From the NCBI RefSeq assembly GCF_022568815.1, contig NZ_JAKZHX010000010.1, positions 186,001-250,000 of the forward strand: a stretch of 64,000 nucleotides of DNA. The letters are read 5' to 3'. The translations under genes and the position numbers were made by a program. The DNA comes from Undibacterium paludis. GTDB taxonomy: Bacteria; Pseudomonadota; Gammaproteobacteria; Burkholderiales; Burkholderiaceae_D. Below, piece after piece: positions 55,401-62,937 of this stretch (positions within the stretch are counted from its first letter, which is position 1; each line of letters opens with the position of its first letter). Under the pieces are notes generated by a model. That model was not told the origin of the DNA, did not search any database, and saw only the letters and a list, made by a program, of their open reading frames with translations.

Positions 55401-58294
55401 TCAAAGAAAGCGCGCACCGGTATCTTGACGGCAAATTCATTTTCTATACGCCCGACTGCCTGCATCAGTATCAGGGAGTCAGCACCGATTTCCAGCAAAG
55501 GTGCGCTGGCGTCGACCTTCGACACGTCGGTCGCCAGCAGGCTGGCGACGATGGCGATGATACGCTGACGTATTGCTGCCTGGTCGTGCACCGCCACACG
55601 CGTTGCCACCGTCGCGGTTCTTGCAGGCAGGGATTGATTTATGGAACGGTTTGCAGTCAGTTCAAAACTGTTCAGGCCCAGCCTGAGCGGGAAAACGTCT
55701 TTAACAAATGGATACAGTGGCAACATGTCACCGGCAGCCGCATCACTGTGCGGGAATTGCGGTCTGGCGCCAATGACATACAAAGACCCAAGACAATGCA
55801 AAAAGGCACTGCTGTCCGCCATGGCGGGCAACAGGCAGGGCAGGCTGCGGATGTCCACGCCATTATCTTCCAGCATGCCGGACAGGACAGGCACAGCCCC
55901 CAGTTCAAGGACAGTATCCACACCCGCTGTTTTCAGTACGGCAGCATTGTCGGCAAAGCGCACGGCCTGACGTGTATGTTGCAGCCAGTAGGCTGTATCG
56001 TAGACATGCCCAGCCGGCAGCAATTCGCCGGTCAGATTGGAACATATCGGGATGTGCAGCGGCTGCCATTGCACATCATTCAAAGCCTGCTCATATTCAG
56101 CCAGCATGGGTTCCAGCAGCGCAGAATGGAAGGCTGTCTGCACCCGCAGGGGGCGCACGCGTATGCCATCAGCCTTCAGTTTTTTGCTGACTTCTTCGAC
56201 TTGCTCTCTGGCGCCCGATATCGTCAGTGACTGCGGACCATTGACAGCAGCAATACTGACTGCCGGATGCAGGTAAGCCTGTATCGTTTTTTCATCGATA
56301 CGTACGGCAGCCATTGCGCCGTCCGTCTGCAAGGCACCCATCAGCCTGCCACGCCGCTCAACCAGGCGCAATGCCTGTTCAAAACTGAGCGCACCGGCGA
56401 TCACGGCAGCCGTATATTCGCCCAGGCTGTGCCCGGCCAGGACTTGTGGTTTGATGCCATGGTCGGCCAGCGTGCGTGCCAGGCCTACACCCAAAGCCAG
56501 CAAGGCTGGCTGGGTATAGGCCGTCAGGTCCACGCGTTCATCTGCCGTCTGCAAGAGTTCACTAAGCGACCAGGGCAGGATGCTGTCCGCTACTGCGACA
56601 GTAGCGCGAAAACCGGCGAAGCTGAACAAGCCGCGCGCCATGCCGGGGCGCTGCGAACCCTGGCCAGGGCAGACAAAACCGAGTTTGGGCGGTCTTCTGG
56701 CGGCAAGGGCTGTGGCTATCTGCCCATCAAAACCCTGATCAAGATAGGACCGCAAACGCGTCTGTGCTTCAGGCAGGCTGTCCGCTACCACGGCCAGCCT
56801 GTAGCGCAATTGCGCCCTGCCCTGGCGCGACAAAGCGCACACAGCGCTGAAGTCTGCATGCGGGTTTTGTGCAAATTTCGTGGCAGCCTGTTCCGCCAGT
56901 CTTTGCAAGGCATCCTTGCTTGAGGCAGACAGAAGCAGGATATCGCCTGCAATATCCCCGGTTTGTTTCTGAGGTTTTGTCGCAGAGTATTCCTGCACCA
57001 CGACATGGCAGTTCGATCCGCCAAAGCCAAAGGCACTGACAGAACCCAGCCTGCCCTTCAATACCGGGTTGGCAGGCCAGTCACGGGTCTTCGCCACTAC
57101 CTGTAAATTTAACTGCTCAAAATTAATGTGCGGATTGGCTTGCCGGTAATGCAGGCTCGCCGGCAGTTTTTGATGTTTGAGGGCTAATATCAGCTTAATC
57201 AGGCCAGCGATACCGGCAGCCGCTTCAAGGTGGCCGATATTGGTTTTGACCGAACCGATCAGCAGTGGTGTCTGCCTGGCCTGTTGCCCCAGCGTGCGGC
57301 CCAGTGCACGGGTTTCTGTCGGGTCACCGAGCAGGGTGCCAGTACCATGCGCCTCGACATACTGTATGGCGGATGGCGGCAGGCCGGCATCCCGGATGGC
57401 GGCATTGATCAGGCTTTCCTGCGACAGCCCGTTGGGGGCTGTGATGCCATTCGACACGCCATCATGATTGCTGGCCGAACCACGTATGATGGCATGAATG
57501 CGGTCGCCGTCCCGCAATGCATCGTCAAGGCGCTTGAGCAATACCAGGCCAGCCCCTTCGCCCCTGCCATAGCCGTTGGCGGCAGCGTCAAAGGTTTTGC
57601 ATAGTCCGTCAGGCGCCAGCATATTGCCTGCGCCCAGGGCAACACTGCTGTCTGGCCGCAACATCAGGCTGACACCGCCAGCCAGCGCCATGTCGGCATC
57701 ACCGGCCTGCAAGGCGCGGCAAGCCTGGTGTACGGCTACCAGTGAAGAAGAACAGGCGGTATCTATGCTCATGCTTGGGCCGCGCAAGCCCAGTACATGC
57801 GAAATACGGTTGGCCAGCACAGCGTTCGAACTGCCTATGCCCATATGGGCCTCAACATCATCGACATGGGCAAAACTGCCGAGGAATTCGCCATTGACAG
57901 CGCCGATAAAAACGCCCAGCCGGCTTTCTTTCAGGCTGTCAGCGGCGATGCCTGCATCTTCGAGCGCCCACCAGGCCAGTTGCAAGGTCAGGCGCTGGCG
58001 CGGGTCCAGTGCAGCTGCTTCTTTGGGAGAAATGCCAAAGAAAGCCGGATCAAAACAGGCGGCATCATCAATGAACCCGCCAAACGGTGCGGCTGACATC
58101 GGCAGTTTGGCAGCGTCCCAGCGATCAGGCGGCACCGGTCCGACTGCACAGACCTCCTGCTCAAGCAAGGCCCAGAAAACCTCAATACCGGGAGCGCCAG
58201 GGAACACACAGGACATGCCGGTGATGGCAATTGCGTGCGTATTTGCGCCGTTGTCCTGATCAGGTTTTTCTTGCAGGGGCATGTCAGCACTCAT
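49448..58294 (-). CDS. Hybrid PKS-NRPS, KS-AT-ACP-aminotransferase-C-A-PCP-E
   Basis: A start at 58294 gives 2948 residues. The KS (about 20-445) has DTACSSSLVAVH, EAHGTGT and NIGHLEAAAGI. The AT has GHSLGEYTAA near 619, and TAFH near 730 suggests malonyl. Next are an ACP (GADSLILMQ near 925), a class III PLP aminotransferase (about 1060-1480, Lys in YGKIVGGG near 1301), C (HHVFLDG near 1605), A (about 1880-2370, TSGSTGKPK near 2073), PCP (GGDSILAIQ near 2461) and a terminal epimerase (HHLVCDG near 2635; VELEGHGRQ, RTVGWFT and NYMGQ). The KS-AT-ACP-aminotransferase order is that of mycosubtilin MycA: the fatty acid is extended by malonate and the beta-keto group aminated. It is the first synthetase of the line. 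A KS-side fusion of the ligase is absent. Confidence 0.92.
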   Translation of the reverse strand: MSADMPLQEKPDQDNGANTHAIAITGMSCVFPGAPGIEVFWALLEQEVCAVGPVPPDRWDAAKLPMSAAPFGGFIDDAACFDPAFFGISPKEAAALDPRQRLTLQLAWWALEDAGIAADSLKESRLGVFIGAVNGEFLGSFAHVDDVEAHMGIGSSNAVLANRISHVLGLRGPSMSIDTACSSSLVAVHQACRALQAGDADMALAGGVSLMLRPDSSVALGAGNMLAPDGLCKTFDAAANGYGRGEGAGLVLLKRLDDALRDGDRIHAIIRGSASNHDGVSNGITAPNGLSQESLINAAIRDAGLPPSAIQYVEAHGTGTLLGDPTETRALGRTLGQQARQTPLLIGSVKTNIGHLEAAAGIAGLIKLILALKHQKLPASLHYRQANPHINFEQLNLQVVAKTRDWPANPVLKGRLGSVSAFGFGGSNCHVVVQEYSATKPQKQTGDIAGDILLLSASSKDALQRLAEQAATKFAQNPHADFSAVCALSRQGRAQLRYRLAVVADSLPEAQTRLRSYLDQGFDGQIATALAARRPPKLGFVCPGQGSQRPGMARGLFSFAGFRATVAVADSILPWSLSELLQTADERVDLTAYTQPALLALGVGLARTLADHGIKPQVLAGHSLGEYTAAVIAGALSFEQALRLVERRGRLMGALQTDGAMAAVRIDEKTIQAYLHPAVSIAAVNGPQSLTISGAREQVEEVSKKLKADGIRVRPLRVQTAFHSALLEPMLAEYEQALNDVQWQPLHIPICSNLTGELLPAGHVYDTAYWLQHTRQAVRFADNAAVLKTAGVDTVLELGAVPVLSGMLEDNGVDIRSLPCLLPAMADSSAFLHCLGSLYVIGARPQFPHSDAAAGDMLPLYPFVKDVFPLRLGLNSFELTANRSINQSLPARTATVATRVAVHDQAAIRQRIIAIVASLLATDVSKVDASAPLLEIGADSLILMQAVGRIENEFAVKIPVRAFFENLSTIEAVAAYLHERQPALTEVIADGQKPTEQTTKSAVLPATSSAIVRPKNNAAPGANLTEQQRLHLEQFSSMYCSRTARSKQQAQQYRHVLADSRASAGFRFSIKEMLYPIVGQRAAGSRIWDIDGNEYIDISMGFGVQLFGHEPEFLTAAMAESLSRGIRIGPQSDMAGEVAELISELTGVERVAFCSSGTEAIMTSLRLARTFTGRNKVAIFRDSYHGHFDGVLGEVNDDPFAAIPRVAGITSGMVADLAFFEYGSVTSLEQLRGRLHEFAAVLVEPVQSRNPGLQPQDFLHKLRTMTRAAGSLLIFDEVLVGFRIHPGGAQAHFDVQADIVTYGKIVGGGLPIGVIAGRADIMAGIDGGQWQYGDASFPAADTTFFAGTFNKHPLVMAAAHAVLSEIKRGGLAVYQKLNDNTARLTAELDQVFRAAGAPVQMKNFGSLFRFVFSENLDPFFYQLLYRGLYVWEGRNLFLSTAHTDDDMAAIVERVRESVDALKQAGFITSVSRANVEKRLPLSKAQRQLATLAALSEQGSAAYVLSVALDLRGKVNPQEISTAFSQLVQRHDALRASIDLEAGVQKIAVHVPVHLRRRQVKASELDAALQRSVGESFDLTMPGAFRLDLFELAEDHAVLLLAVHHVFLDGQSLQMLFEEFAALLRGESLSAMPDYDLLAQRMAEAGSTPAEQTHKHYWLQKLKDAPAGIELPFAHARPGMRSFAGQRLVHALDAKCLRLLEQKANRLGMSSTMALIAAFAASLRRAGAGQDMVIGVPYSGRDEALAHTPGYCAHLLPLRLSIPARAHTGEVLAQVKQEFLDAISHANYPLSQLVDDLGIARDPARPPLVNITFNVDRLTMLPDLPGLTVQTYSLPVSHARFDIACNIIDWHDGARMEFDFDTALFDAQSMQDLLDSFVAMLSRMAGADQPCDERHGLIDHWLPVQTPLSTPDLLSRFRQAVAEDAQSVAVRLDATDSLTRRQLDIWSDQLAQHILDKTRGCQSAGPVCLLLECSLAIPAAMLAAWKSGKAYLPLDHSLPQGRLLELIRQAQPCCVLMRDGAAGEELHLELRKAIEDMDIVCLQIPIRPAPGDGSPAMPLPALHHEDCVYQLFTSGSTGKPKRVAVPHRAVQHYLDGIIAAFDLQKGLRYGVVSTFAADLGLTVVLPALFHGGCLTIVSHELARDADAYAALMQQAPVDVLKIVPSHLEALLSAQAYQQTLPRTHLILGGETASPQLLQKLKASQAHCRIFNHFGPTEATIGVMVGEWQGDLSGMRFSQPIGNNRIHILDAAGHACAPGETGEIYLGGPGLALGYAGMTSEAASPFIIKETGDGIERLYRTGDLAVMHADGRIQILGRKDEQLKIRGYRIEPAEIIAALMAQDNIAAATVLLHKPGSSARPCLLAYVVAADKNKALDTDSLLNNLRRYLPDYMLPRAVLDIAALPYTANGKLDRAALPVLPDDEASDDAGEVANANEALVLSIWRALLQNDRLGTQADFFQAGGDSILAIQMMARLRQAGWAARAVDLFSSPVLADFARKLTPVGLVSGSTVRPQGACPLLPAQIRLHEMMQGLPAHYNLSVLLEMAAWVNADILEQALQALLAQHDALRLRFTSADDACSADFIDASGKIILQTGLDHASLQASLDPAQGRLLAANWTAAQADQPAHLLLVVHHLVCDGISMHILLEDLRNCLLALQAGRTPGLPAKTASVQAWADHLQRQARQDALQGEAEYWEVCTSIPPPELPVSASVQTAATIGNEAQVIVRLDAAASQRFAQTSETATAEDMLIAALTLTLADWTGEAVVYVELEGHGRQPEQGELDASRTVGWFTSRYPAWFDLSDIAHPDAAQAIAAQRRDIPAHGMGYGLLRYLGPEQVRASLAQGQMPEISLNYMGQIRPPPADAFSLLSWSPERGDRGPERALSLPRLHKIAVEAFIIEGQLNLLWQYDGRRYTEQEMTSLTQKMRTHILTMLTDSKLEEAEYGKEEML

Positions 58295-58408
58295 GGACAA
58301 TCCCGGCAAAAATAAGAACAAGTAAAAGACGATGAAACTGGAACAGCAAAACAAACAGAAACAGGCAAGTCATGAAAAGAAATGAGGCTTCCGGTCTGCA
58401 TGGCGCCC

Positions 58409-59095
58409 TCAGTCCAGGTGGCCTATGTAGCGCAGTATCGAAGCATCGATATCGGTCAGCGTATCATGTATCTGGGCAATGACCTTATGACCTTCTTCCT
58501 TGCCATAATGCTTGACCACCCTGGTTTCCAGCGTGGCAACCTCACCGAGTTCGGCGATGGTATTGCCCATGGTGAAGGCATGCAGCCTGACCGGTCCGGC
58601 AAAGGTGGCAAAACAGAACAGCGGGCTGCCGGCAGCTGCCGCGCCCAGTTGCTGCAGGTTCTGCATCAATTGTCCCATGCGGCCAGGTTCGGTCTGCAGG
58701 TTCAGGTAATACAGGTAAGGCGGCGGCGTTTCACGTTCTATCGGGTCTATGCCATCGTTGATGCGATTGAGTACGAAGGTTTCCATCTGCAAGACGCATT
58801 CCTGGAATTTTTCCAGCAGGGGCATGCTGTCTGCGCCATACACATCGCTCATGACCTTGTCCAGCGAAGGCATGACATCCAGATCAGCCAGCTCAGCCAT
58901 GGGCAGCATGATATAGACATAGTTGGCCGGGCCAGCGACGGTGGCATACGCCATCCAGCGCATGCGACGACTATGTTGCTGATAAGCAAAAGCAACCTTG
59001 CCAGCCAGCTCCTTGAATTGCACATAGCGCTCGCGGCGTACGGACAATCGTACGAAAAGACAATACGGGGTAGGAAACAACCACTGTGAATTCAT
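58409..59095 (-). CDS. Unrecognised first gene of the lipopeptide operon
   Basis: This protein is 228 residues from the ATG at 59095 (or two residues longer from 59101); upstream in-frame codons read through non-protein-like sequence. It is soluble with no signal peptide. Two similar halves can be seen, about residues 8-110 and 125-215. Each has an aromatic strand (CLFVRLSV; YLYYLNLQ), a helix and a second strand (NYVYIMLPM; LHAFTMGNT). This suggests a tandem ferredoxin-like barrel of the ABM/EthD type, but the family is unproven. It is 114 bp upstream of the PKS-NRPS start and is the first gene of the leftward operon, so a tailoring or regulatory role is possible. Confidence 0.55.
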   Translation of the reverse strand: MNSQWLFPTPYCLFVRLSVRRERYVQFKELAGKVAFAYQQHSRRMRWMAYATVAGPANYVYIMLPMAELADLDVMPSLDKVMSDVYGADSMPLLEKFQECVLQMETFVLNRINDGIDPIERETPPPYLYYLNLQTEPGRMGQLMQNLQQLGAAAAGSPLFCFATFAGPVRLHAFTMGNTIAELGEVATLETRVVKHYGKEEGHKVIAQIHDTLTDIDASILRYIGHLD

Positions 59096-59101
59096 TATCA
59101 T

Positions 59102-59480
59102 TGTCCGGCTGAGTCGATGCAAAAAGTTTAACCGATCTGCGTTCAGCGCTGCAAGATGAATGCAGGCAAACAACACTAGTTGACAGATAAAATAAATTAG
59201 CGCCGATATCATCAGGCGAAGTGAAATGCGGACTGAAAAAAAGGCGACAAAACTGCTAAATTCCGTCAGAAATCATCGACAAAAATTGTCGCTACGGGAA
59301 TAATGTTTGCAGTCAGTGCAACATGCTGGTTGCATGCCGGTCAAGCCATGTCGATCAATTCATGCAGATGTCATAATCCTGAAGGCAGCAGCAACGCAAC
59401 AAGCTCCACCTATCCTGTATCAATGATAAAAACAGGGACGGCAACAGTTTCAACAATCCTGTCTGCAAATGGAGGCCCAG
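59102..59480. promoter_or_regulatory. Divergent control region of the lipopeptide operon and the RsbW-SpoIIE operon
   Basis: This gap separates the first gene of the leftward 31-kb operon from the rightward signalling operon. It contains a perfect dyad CGACAA-AAA-TTGTCG (59277-59291) and a related half-site CGACAAAA (59245-59252), plus TTGACA at 59180-59185 without a convincing -10. The ATG at 59469 is in frame but lies directly before the GGAGG ribosome site of the true start. No regulator gene lies in the gap. Confidence 0.5.
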
Positions 59481-59924
59481 ATGTCACATGCAAGTCCCGC
59501 TTCGGATCAGGCACGCTTTCAAAAGCGGGCACCCGCGCAGATTTCTGAAATCGAAGGCATCACGGAAGACATACGCACCTGGGCAGACCAATGCGCCATC
59601 CCGGCCAGGACCATCAACAGCGTGATCCTGATGCTCGATGAATTGCTGACCAATGTCGTCATGCACGGCTATGCTGAAGACGATGGCGGTGAGATGGAAG
59701 TCAGCCTGACACTCAATGCCAATGTCATCGAGGCATGCCTGCGTGACAGCGCCCCCGCCTTCGACCCGTTTTCCATAGCCGAGCCCGATACCACACTCGA
59801 TATCGATGAGCGTGACATCGGCGGCTTGGGCGTGCATTTTGTCAGAAAGATGGCAGACAGCTTTTCATACCGCCGCGATGGCGATATCAATGAAGTGCGT
59901 TTCAGTAAAAACTTCCCGGCCTGA
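59481..59924 (+). CDS. RsbW/SpoIIAB-like anti-sigma kinase
   Basis: The start at 59481 has a perfect GGAGG six bases upstream, and gives 147 residues. It is a GHKL ATPase of the serine-kinase type: N-box LDELLTNVVMHG (about residues 50-61) with the Mg-binding Glu and Asn, G1 box LRDSAPAFDPF (about 90-100) and G2 box DIGGLGVHFVRK (about 115-126). Such proteins phosphorylate a STAS partner and sequester a sigma factor or another target. A STAS protein is encoded at 27264-27575. The next gene, a SpoIIE phosphatase, starts two bases after the stop. No sigma factor is nearby, so the target may not be a sigma factor. Confidence 0.9.
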   Translation: MSHASPASDQARFQKRAPAQISEIEGITEDIRTWADQCAIPARTINSVILMLDELLTNVVMHGYAEDDGGEMEVSLTLNANVIEACLRDSAPAFDPFSIAEPDTTLDIDERDIGGLGVHFVRKMADSFSYRRDGDINEVRFSKNFPA

Positions 59925-59926
59925 TC

Positions 59927-62047
59927 ATGGTCAATACAAAGACAGGACAAGCCATGCTGACATCGGCTCAAAAAATGAACACAGACACCAGGCCAGTCAA
60001 CAACATCAATTTCTTCCGCAACTACAACCGCCTGGTTGGCTTTACCTATATCGCCATTGTGGTCCTGACGCTAGGATTCTTCCTGTTCCAGATACAGCAG
60101 AAACATACGGAAGAAATCAGGGTCATACAGGGTCATGTGGACAGGCATTCACAATTCGTCGAATTCATCTTGCGTTCGTCACTCGACAACCTCGAAGCCA
60201 TGCGTCTGTCAGCGGACAATTTCTATGACACTGTACCAGCAACTTTCAGTGAGGCTGAAAACCACCCTGCCCATACACCGCTGTTCAAGAAGCTGCAACA
60301 GGATGCTCAGGGTTTCAATCTCGACCAGCCCATAGAAAAAGATGCCACCGGCAACCTGAATGGCATAGGCAGGCTGTCAGGCCGCAAGCCGGAATTTTAT
60401 CTCGATGTTGAGATGGCGCTGAACCTGAACCAGATATTCCAGGCGGTTGCCTTCAACCTGCCCAATGCCAGCGAAAGCCGTTTCATTTCTGTCGATAATT
60501 TTTCAAATACCTATCCGTGGATGGATGCCGCCAAGCGTCCGCACAGTGACAAGGTGTATCAAAGCCAGGCCTGGCTGATGGGCACGCCGGAAAAAAACCC
60601 CACCCGTGAAAAATACTGGGCGCCGGTCTATTACGGCGGCACGGCTGCCGGCCTGCTGGTGCCGACTGCGGCGCCGATTTATCATAACGACCAGTTCCGC
60701 GGCGTGGTCTCCATCGACACCAGCCTGGATTACCTGAACCGCATCAACTCCGACTTTGCCTACAAGCCTGGCACTGCATTCCTGGTAGATGCCTATGGTG
60801 AAGTGGTGGCCCACCCCGAGGTGTATGCCAATGCACTTGAGGTACAGTCCACCCAGTCCCTGGGCAAGGTCATGCCGCCCGGCATACTGACAGATGGCCG
60901 CAAGCTGCTCGACATACCAGCCAACAAGGCGACGGAAGCCGGTGACTACCTGGTGATACGCCACCCCTTCATCTCTGCCCCCTGGCAACTGATATTTGTC
61001 GTCCCCAAAAACCAGCTCTGGAAAAACCTGCTGGCAGAACGCGGCCCCATCATGCTGCTGGTGATACTGGGACTGACGCTGCTGATGGTCGTCACTTATT
61101 ATGTCACCACGCGCGAATTTATCTCGCCTGCCTCCAAGCTGGTTGCACACATCGCCACAGAGAGCCAGTTCACGCCAGCGCCCATACCAGTCGTGCCGGG
61201 CAGCTGGAAGCCCTGGTTTGAAACCATTTCGCAAGCCTTCAGGCAAAGCCTGCAACTGGTCAGTATACGGCAAGAACTTGATATTGCCGCCAACATGCAA
61301 TTATCGATACTGCCTCGTCACTGGCCCAATCAAAGGGAATTTTCACTTTGGGGCCTGATGCGTTCGGCCAAGGAAGTGGGCGGCGACTTTTATGACCACT
61401 TCTCACTACCCGGCGGCAAGACCGGCATCGTCGTCGCTGATGTCAGCGGCAAGGGCGTGCCTGCCGCCCTGTTCGGCATGGTGTCCAAGACCCTGATACG
61501 CGCCACGGCCACCCGTACTACCGGCGGTGAAGCCGGACAAACCATTGCCGTCGCCAACGACATCCTGTGCGAGGACAATGATGAATGCATTTTCGTGACC
61601 ACCTTCTACGCCGTGTTTGATCCGGCAACCGGCAGCCTCACCTATGTCAACGGCGGCCACCCGCCGCCCTTGCTGGTGCACAGGGACGGCACCACAGAGT
61701 TCCTGCCCATGACGGGCGGCAGCGCCCTGGGCATCATGGATGGCATACCGTTTGCGCAAAAAACCATACAGCTGCGCCCCGGTGATTACGTGATCATGTA
61801 TACCGATGGCGTGACGGAAGCCTTCAATCCGCAGAATGAAGAATTTACGCAAGAGCGTTTGCCTCCCCTGTTTGAGCATCGCCTTGTCAGTGATGTCAAT
61901 ATTGCCGTGGAACGTATCGTTGCCGCCGTTGACGCCCATGCCAACGGCGCGCCGCAGTCAGACGATATTACCTGCGTGGCCCTGCATTTCCATTTCCATG
62001 CTGAAACACCGGCAGACAATCAACCCCTGGCGCAGGTGGCACCATGA
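59927..62047 (+). CDS. SpoIIE-type protein phosphatase with extracellular sensor
   Basis: This protein of up to 706 residues (a start at 59954 has a better GGACAAGCC leader) has a membrane helix (about 38-58), a long extracytoplasmic region (about 60-395) with a CACHE-like core (YWAPVYYGGTAAGLLVPTAAPIY broken over residues 226-248; VVSIDTSLDYLNRI near 260), a second helix (about 400-420) and a PP2C/SpoIIE domain (about 480-690). Metal-binding motifs are KEVGGDFYD, VADVSGKGVPAAL, GGHPPPLL and YTDGVTEA. It should sense an outside ligand and dephosphorylate a STAS partner, opposing the RsbW-like kinase. It overlaps the next gene by ATGA. Confidence 0.9.
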   Translation: MVNTKTGQAMLTSAQKMNTDTRPVNNINFFRNYNRLVGFTYIAIVVLTLGFFLFQIQQKHTEEIRVIQGHVDRHSQFVEFILRSSLDNLEAMRLSADNFYDTVPATFSEAENHPAHTPLFKKLQQDAQGFNLDQPIEKDATGNLNGIGRLSGRKPEFYLDVEMALNLNQIFQAVAFNLPNASESRFISVDNFSNTYPWMDAAKRPHSDKVYQSQAWLMGTPEKNPTREKYWAPVYYGGTAAGLLVPTAAPIYHNDQFRGVVSIDTSLDYLNRINSDFAYKPGTAFLVDAYGEVVAHPEVYANALEVQSTQSLGKVMPPGILTDGRKLLDIPANKATEAGDYLVIRHPFISAPWQLIFVVPKNQLWKNLLAERGPIMLLVILGLTLLMVVTYYVTTREFISPASKLVAHIATESQFTPAPIPVVPGSWKPWFETISQAFRQSLQLVSIRQELDIAANMQLSILPRHWPNQREFSLWGLMRSAKEVGGDFYDHFSLPGGKTGIVVADVSGKGVPAALFGMVSKTLIRATATRTTGGEAGQTIAVANDILCEDNDECIFVTTFYAVFDPATGSLTYVNGGHPPPLLVHRDGTTEFLPMTGGSALGIMDGIPFAQKTIQLRPGDYVIMYTDGVTEAFNPQNEEFTQERLPPLFEHRLVSDVNIAVERIVAAVDAHANGAPQSDDITCVALHFHFHAETPADNQPLAQVAP

Positions 62048-62937
62048 AAAAATTCACCAGTCTGTCCCTTACCCTGTTCACCTTGTTGCCCTTCCTGTGC
62101 CTGACACTGGGCAATACCGCCCAGGCCAGCAGCCTGGAAGACATCAAGAAACGCGGCAAGCTCATCGTCGGCGTCAAGAAAGATGTGCTGCTCTGGGGTT
62201 ACCAGGATGCAGCCAGCGGCAAGATCGTCGGCATGGAGCCCGACCTGGCCCAGAGTATTGCCAAAGACCTTGGCGTGGAACTGGAGCTGGTCGGTGTACT
62301 GACTGCGGAACGGATAGATGTCGTCACCAGCGGCAAGGTCGACCTGTTGATCGCCACGCTGTCCGACACACCGGAAAGACAAAAGCAGCTGACCCTGGTG
62401 GAACCGCATTACTATAGTTCCGGTGTCAACCTGCTGACCCGCAAGACAGAAAATTTCAAGGAATGGACGGACCTCAAGAATCGCCGTATCTGCAGCCGCC
62501 GTGGCGCCTTCTACAACCGTCGTGTTACGGTCACCTATGGCGCAGACATCGTCGCCCTGTATTCCAATGACTGGTCCAAGCAAGCCCTGCGTGACGGCCG
62601 CTGTGCCGCCTTTCTTTATGATGACACCTCCATCGTCGCCATGTTGCGGTCGCCGGAATGGAGTAATAACTTTGTCATGCCCATGACAACCATCTTCACC
62701 ATTCCCTGGTCCTTCGCCATTGCCCCGGCGGAGCGTGGCGGCGAATTCGACAAATACCTGTCGAAAACCATCATCAACTGGCACAGAAGCGGCTACTTGC
62801 AGCAAGTAGAAAAAAACTGGGGGATACCGCCGTCGCGCTTCCTGGACGACATGCACAAACTCTGGAGCAAAAAAACCGGCAACGCCTGGTTTTGCGGCGA
62901 CAGCATCAGTGTAACCACACCGAAAGAATGCCTGTGA
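62044..62937 (+). CDS. Family-3 periplasmic solute-binding protein, first copy
   Basis: This 297-residue protein has a signal peptide (about 1-28, ending NTAQA before SSLED) and the two-lobed family-3 binding fold. The start LEDIKKRGKLIVGVKKDVL and GMEPDLAQSIAKDLGVELEL (about 59-78) are typical of amino-acid-binding proteins, as is the second lobe (about 120-215). Two cysteine pairs could form disulphides. It overlaps the phosphatase stop by ATGA and no ABC permease or ATPase follows, so it may present a ligand to the phosphatase sensor region rather than serve transport. That role is inferred from the gene order. Confidence 0.85.
   Translation: MKKFTSLSLTLFTLLPFLCLTLGNTAQASSLEDIKKRGKLIVGVKKDVLLWGYQDAASGKIVGMEPDLAQSIAKDLGVELELVGVLTAERIDVVTSGKVDLLIATLSDTPERQKQLTLVEPHYYSSGVNLLTRKTENFKEWTDLKNRRICSRRGAFYNRRVTVTYGADIVALYSNDWSKQALRDGRCAAFLYDDTSIVAMLRSPEWSNNFVMPMTTIFTIPWSFAIAPAERGGEFDKYLSKTIINWHRSGYLQQVEKNWGIPPSRFLDDMHKLWSKKTGNAWFCGDSISVTTPKECL

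Noticed and set aside
34369..58294. Siderophore cluster
   Set aside because: A TauD-like enzyme and FAAL occur in lipopeptide siderophores of this order, but there is no ornithine hydroxylase, no TonB receptor in the cluster and no iron-type sigma factor.
58295..58354. Start of the PKS-NRPS 20 codons upstream
   Set aside because: The extra residues form a hydrophobic Phe/Leu stretch atypical of a cytosolic KS N-terminus; the ATG at 58294 leads into the normal start.
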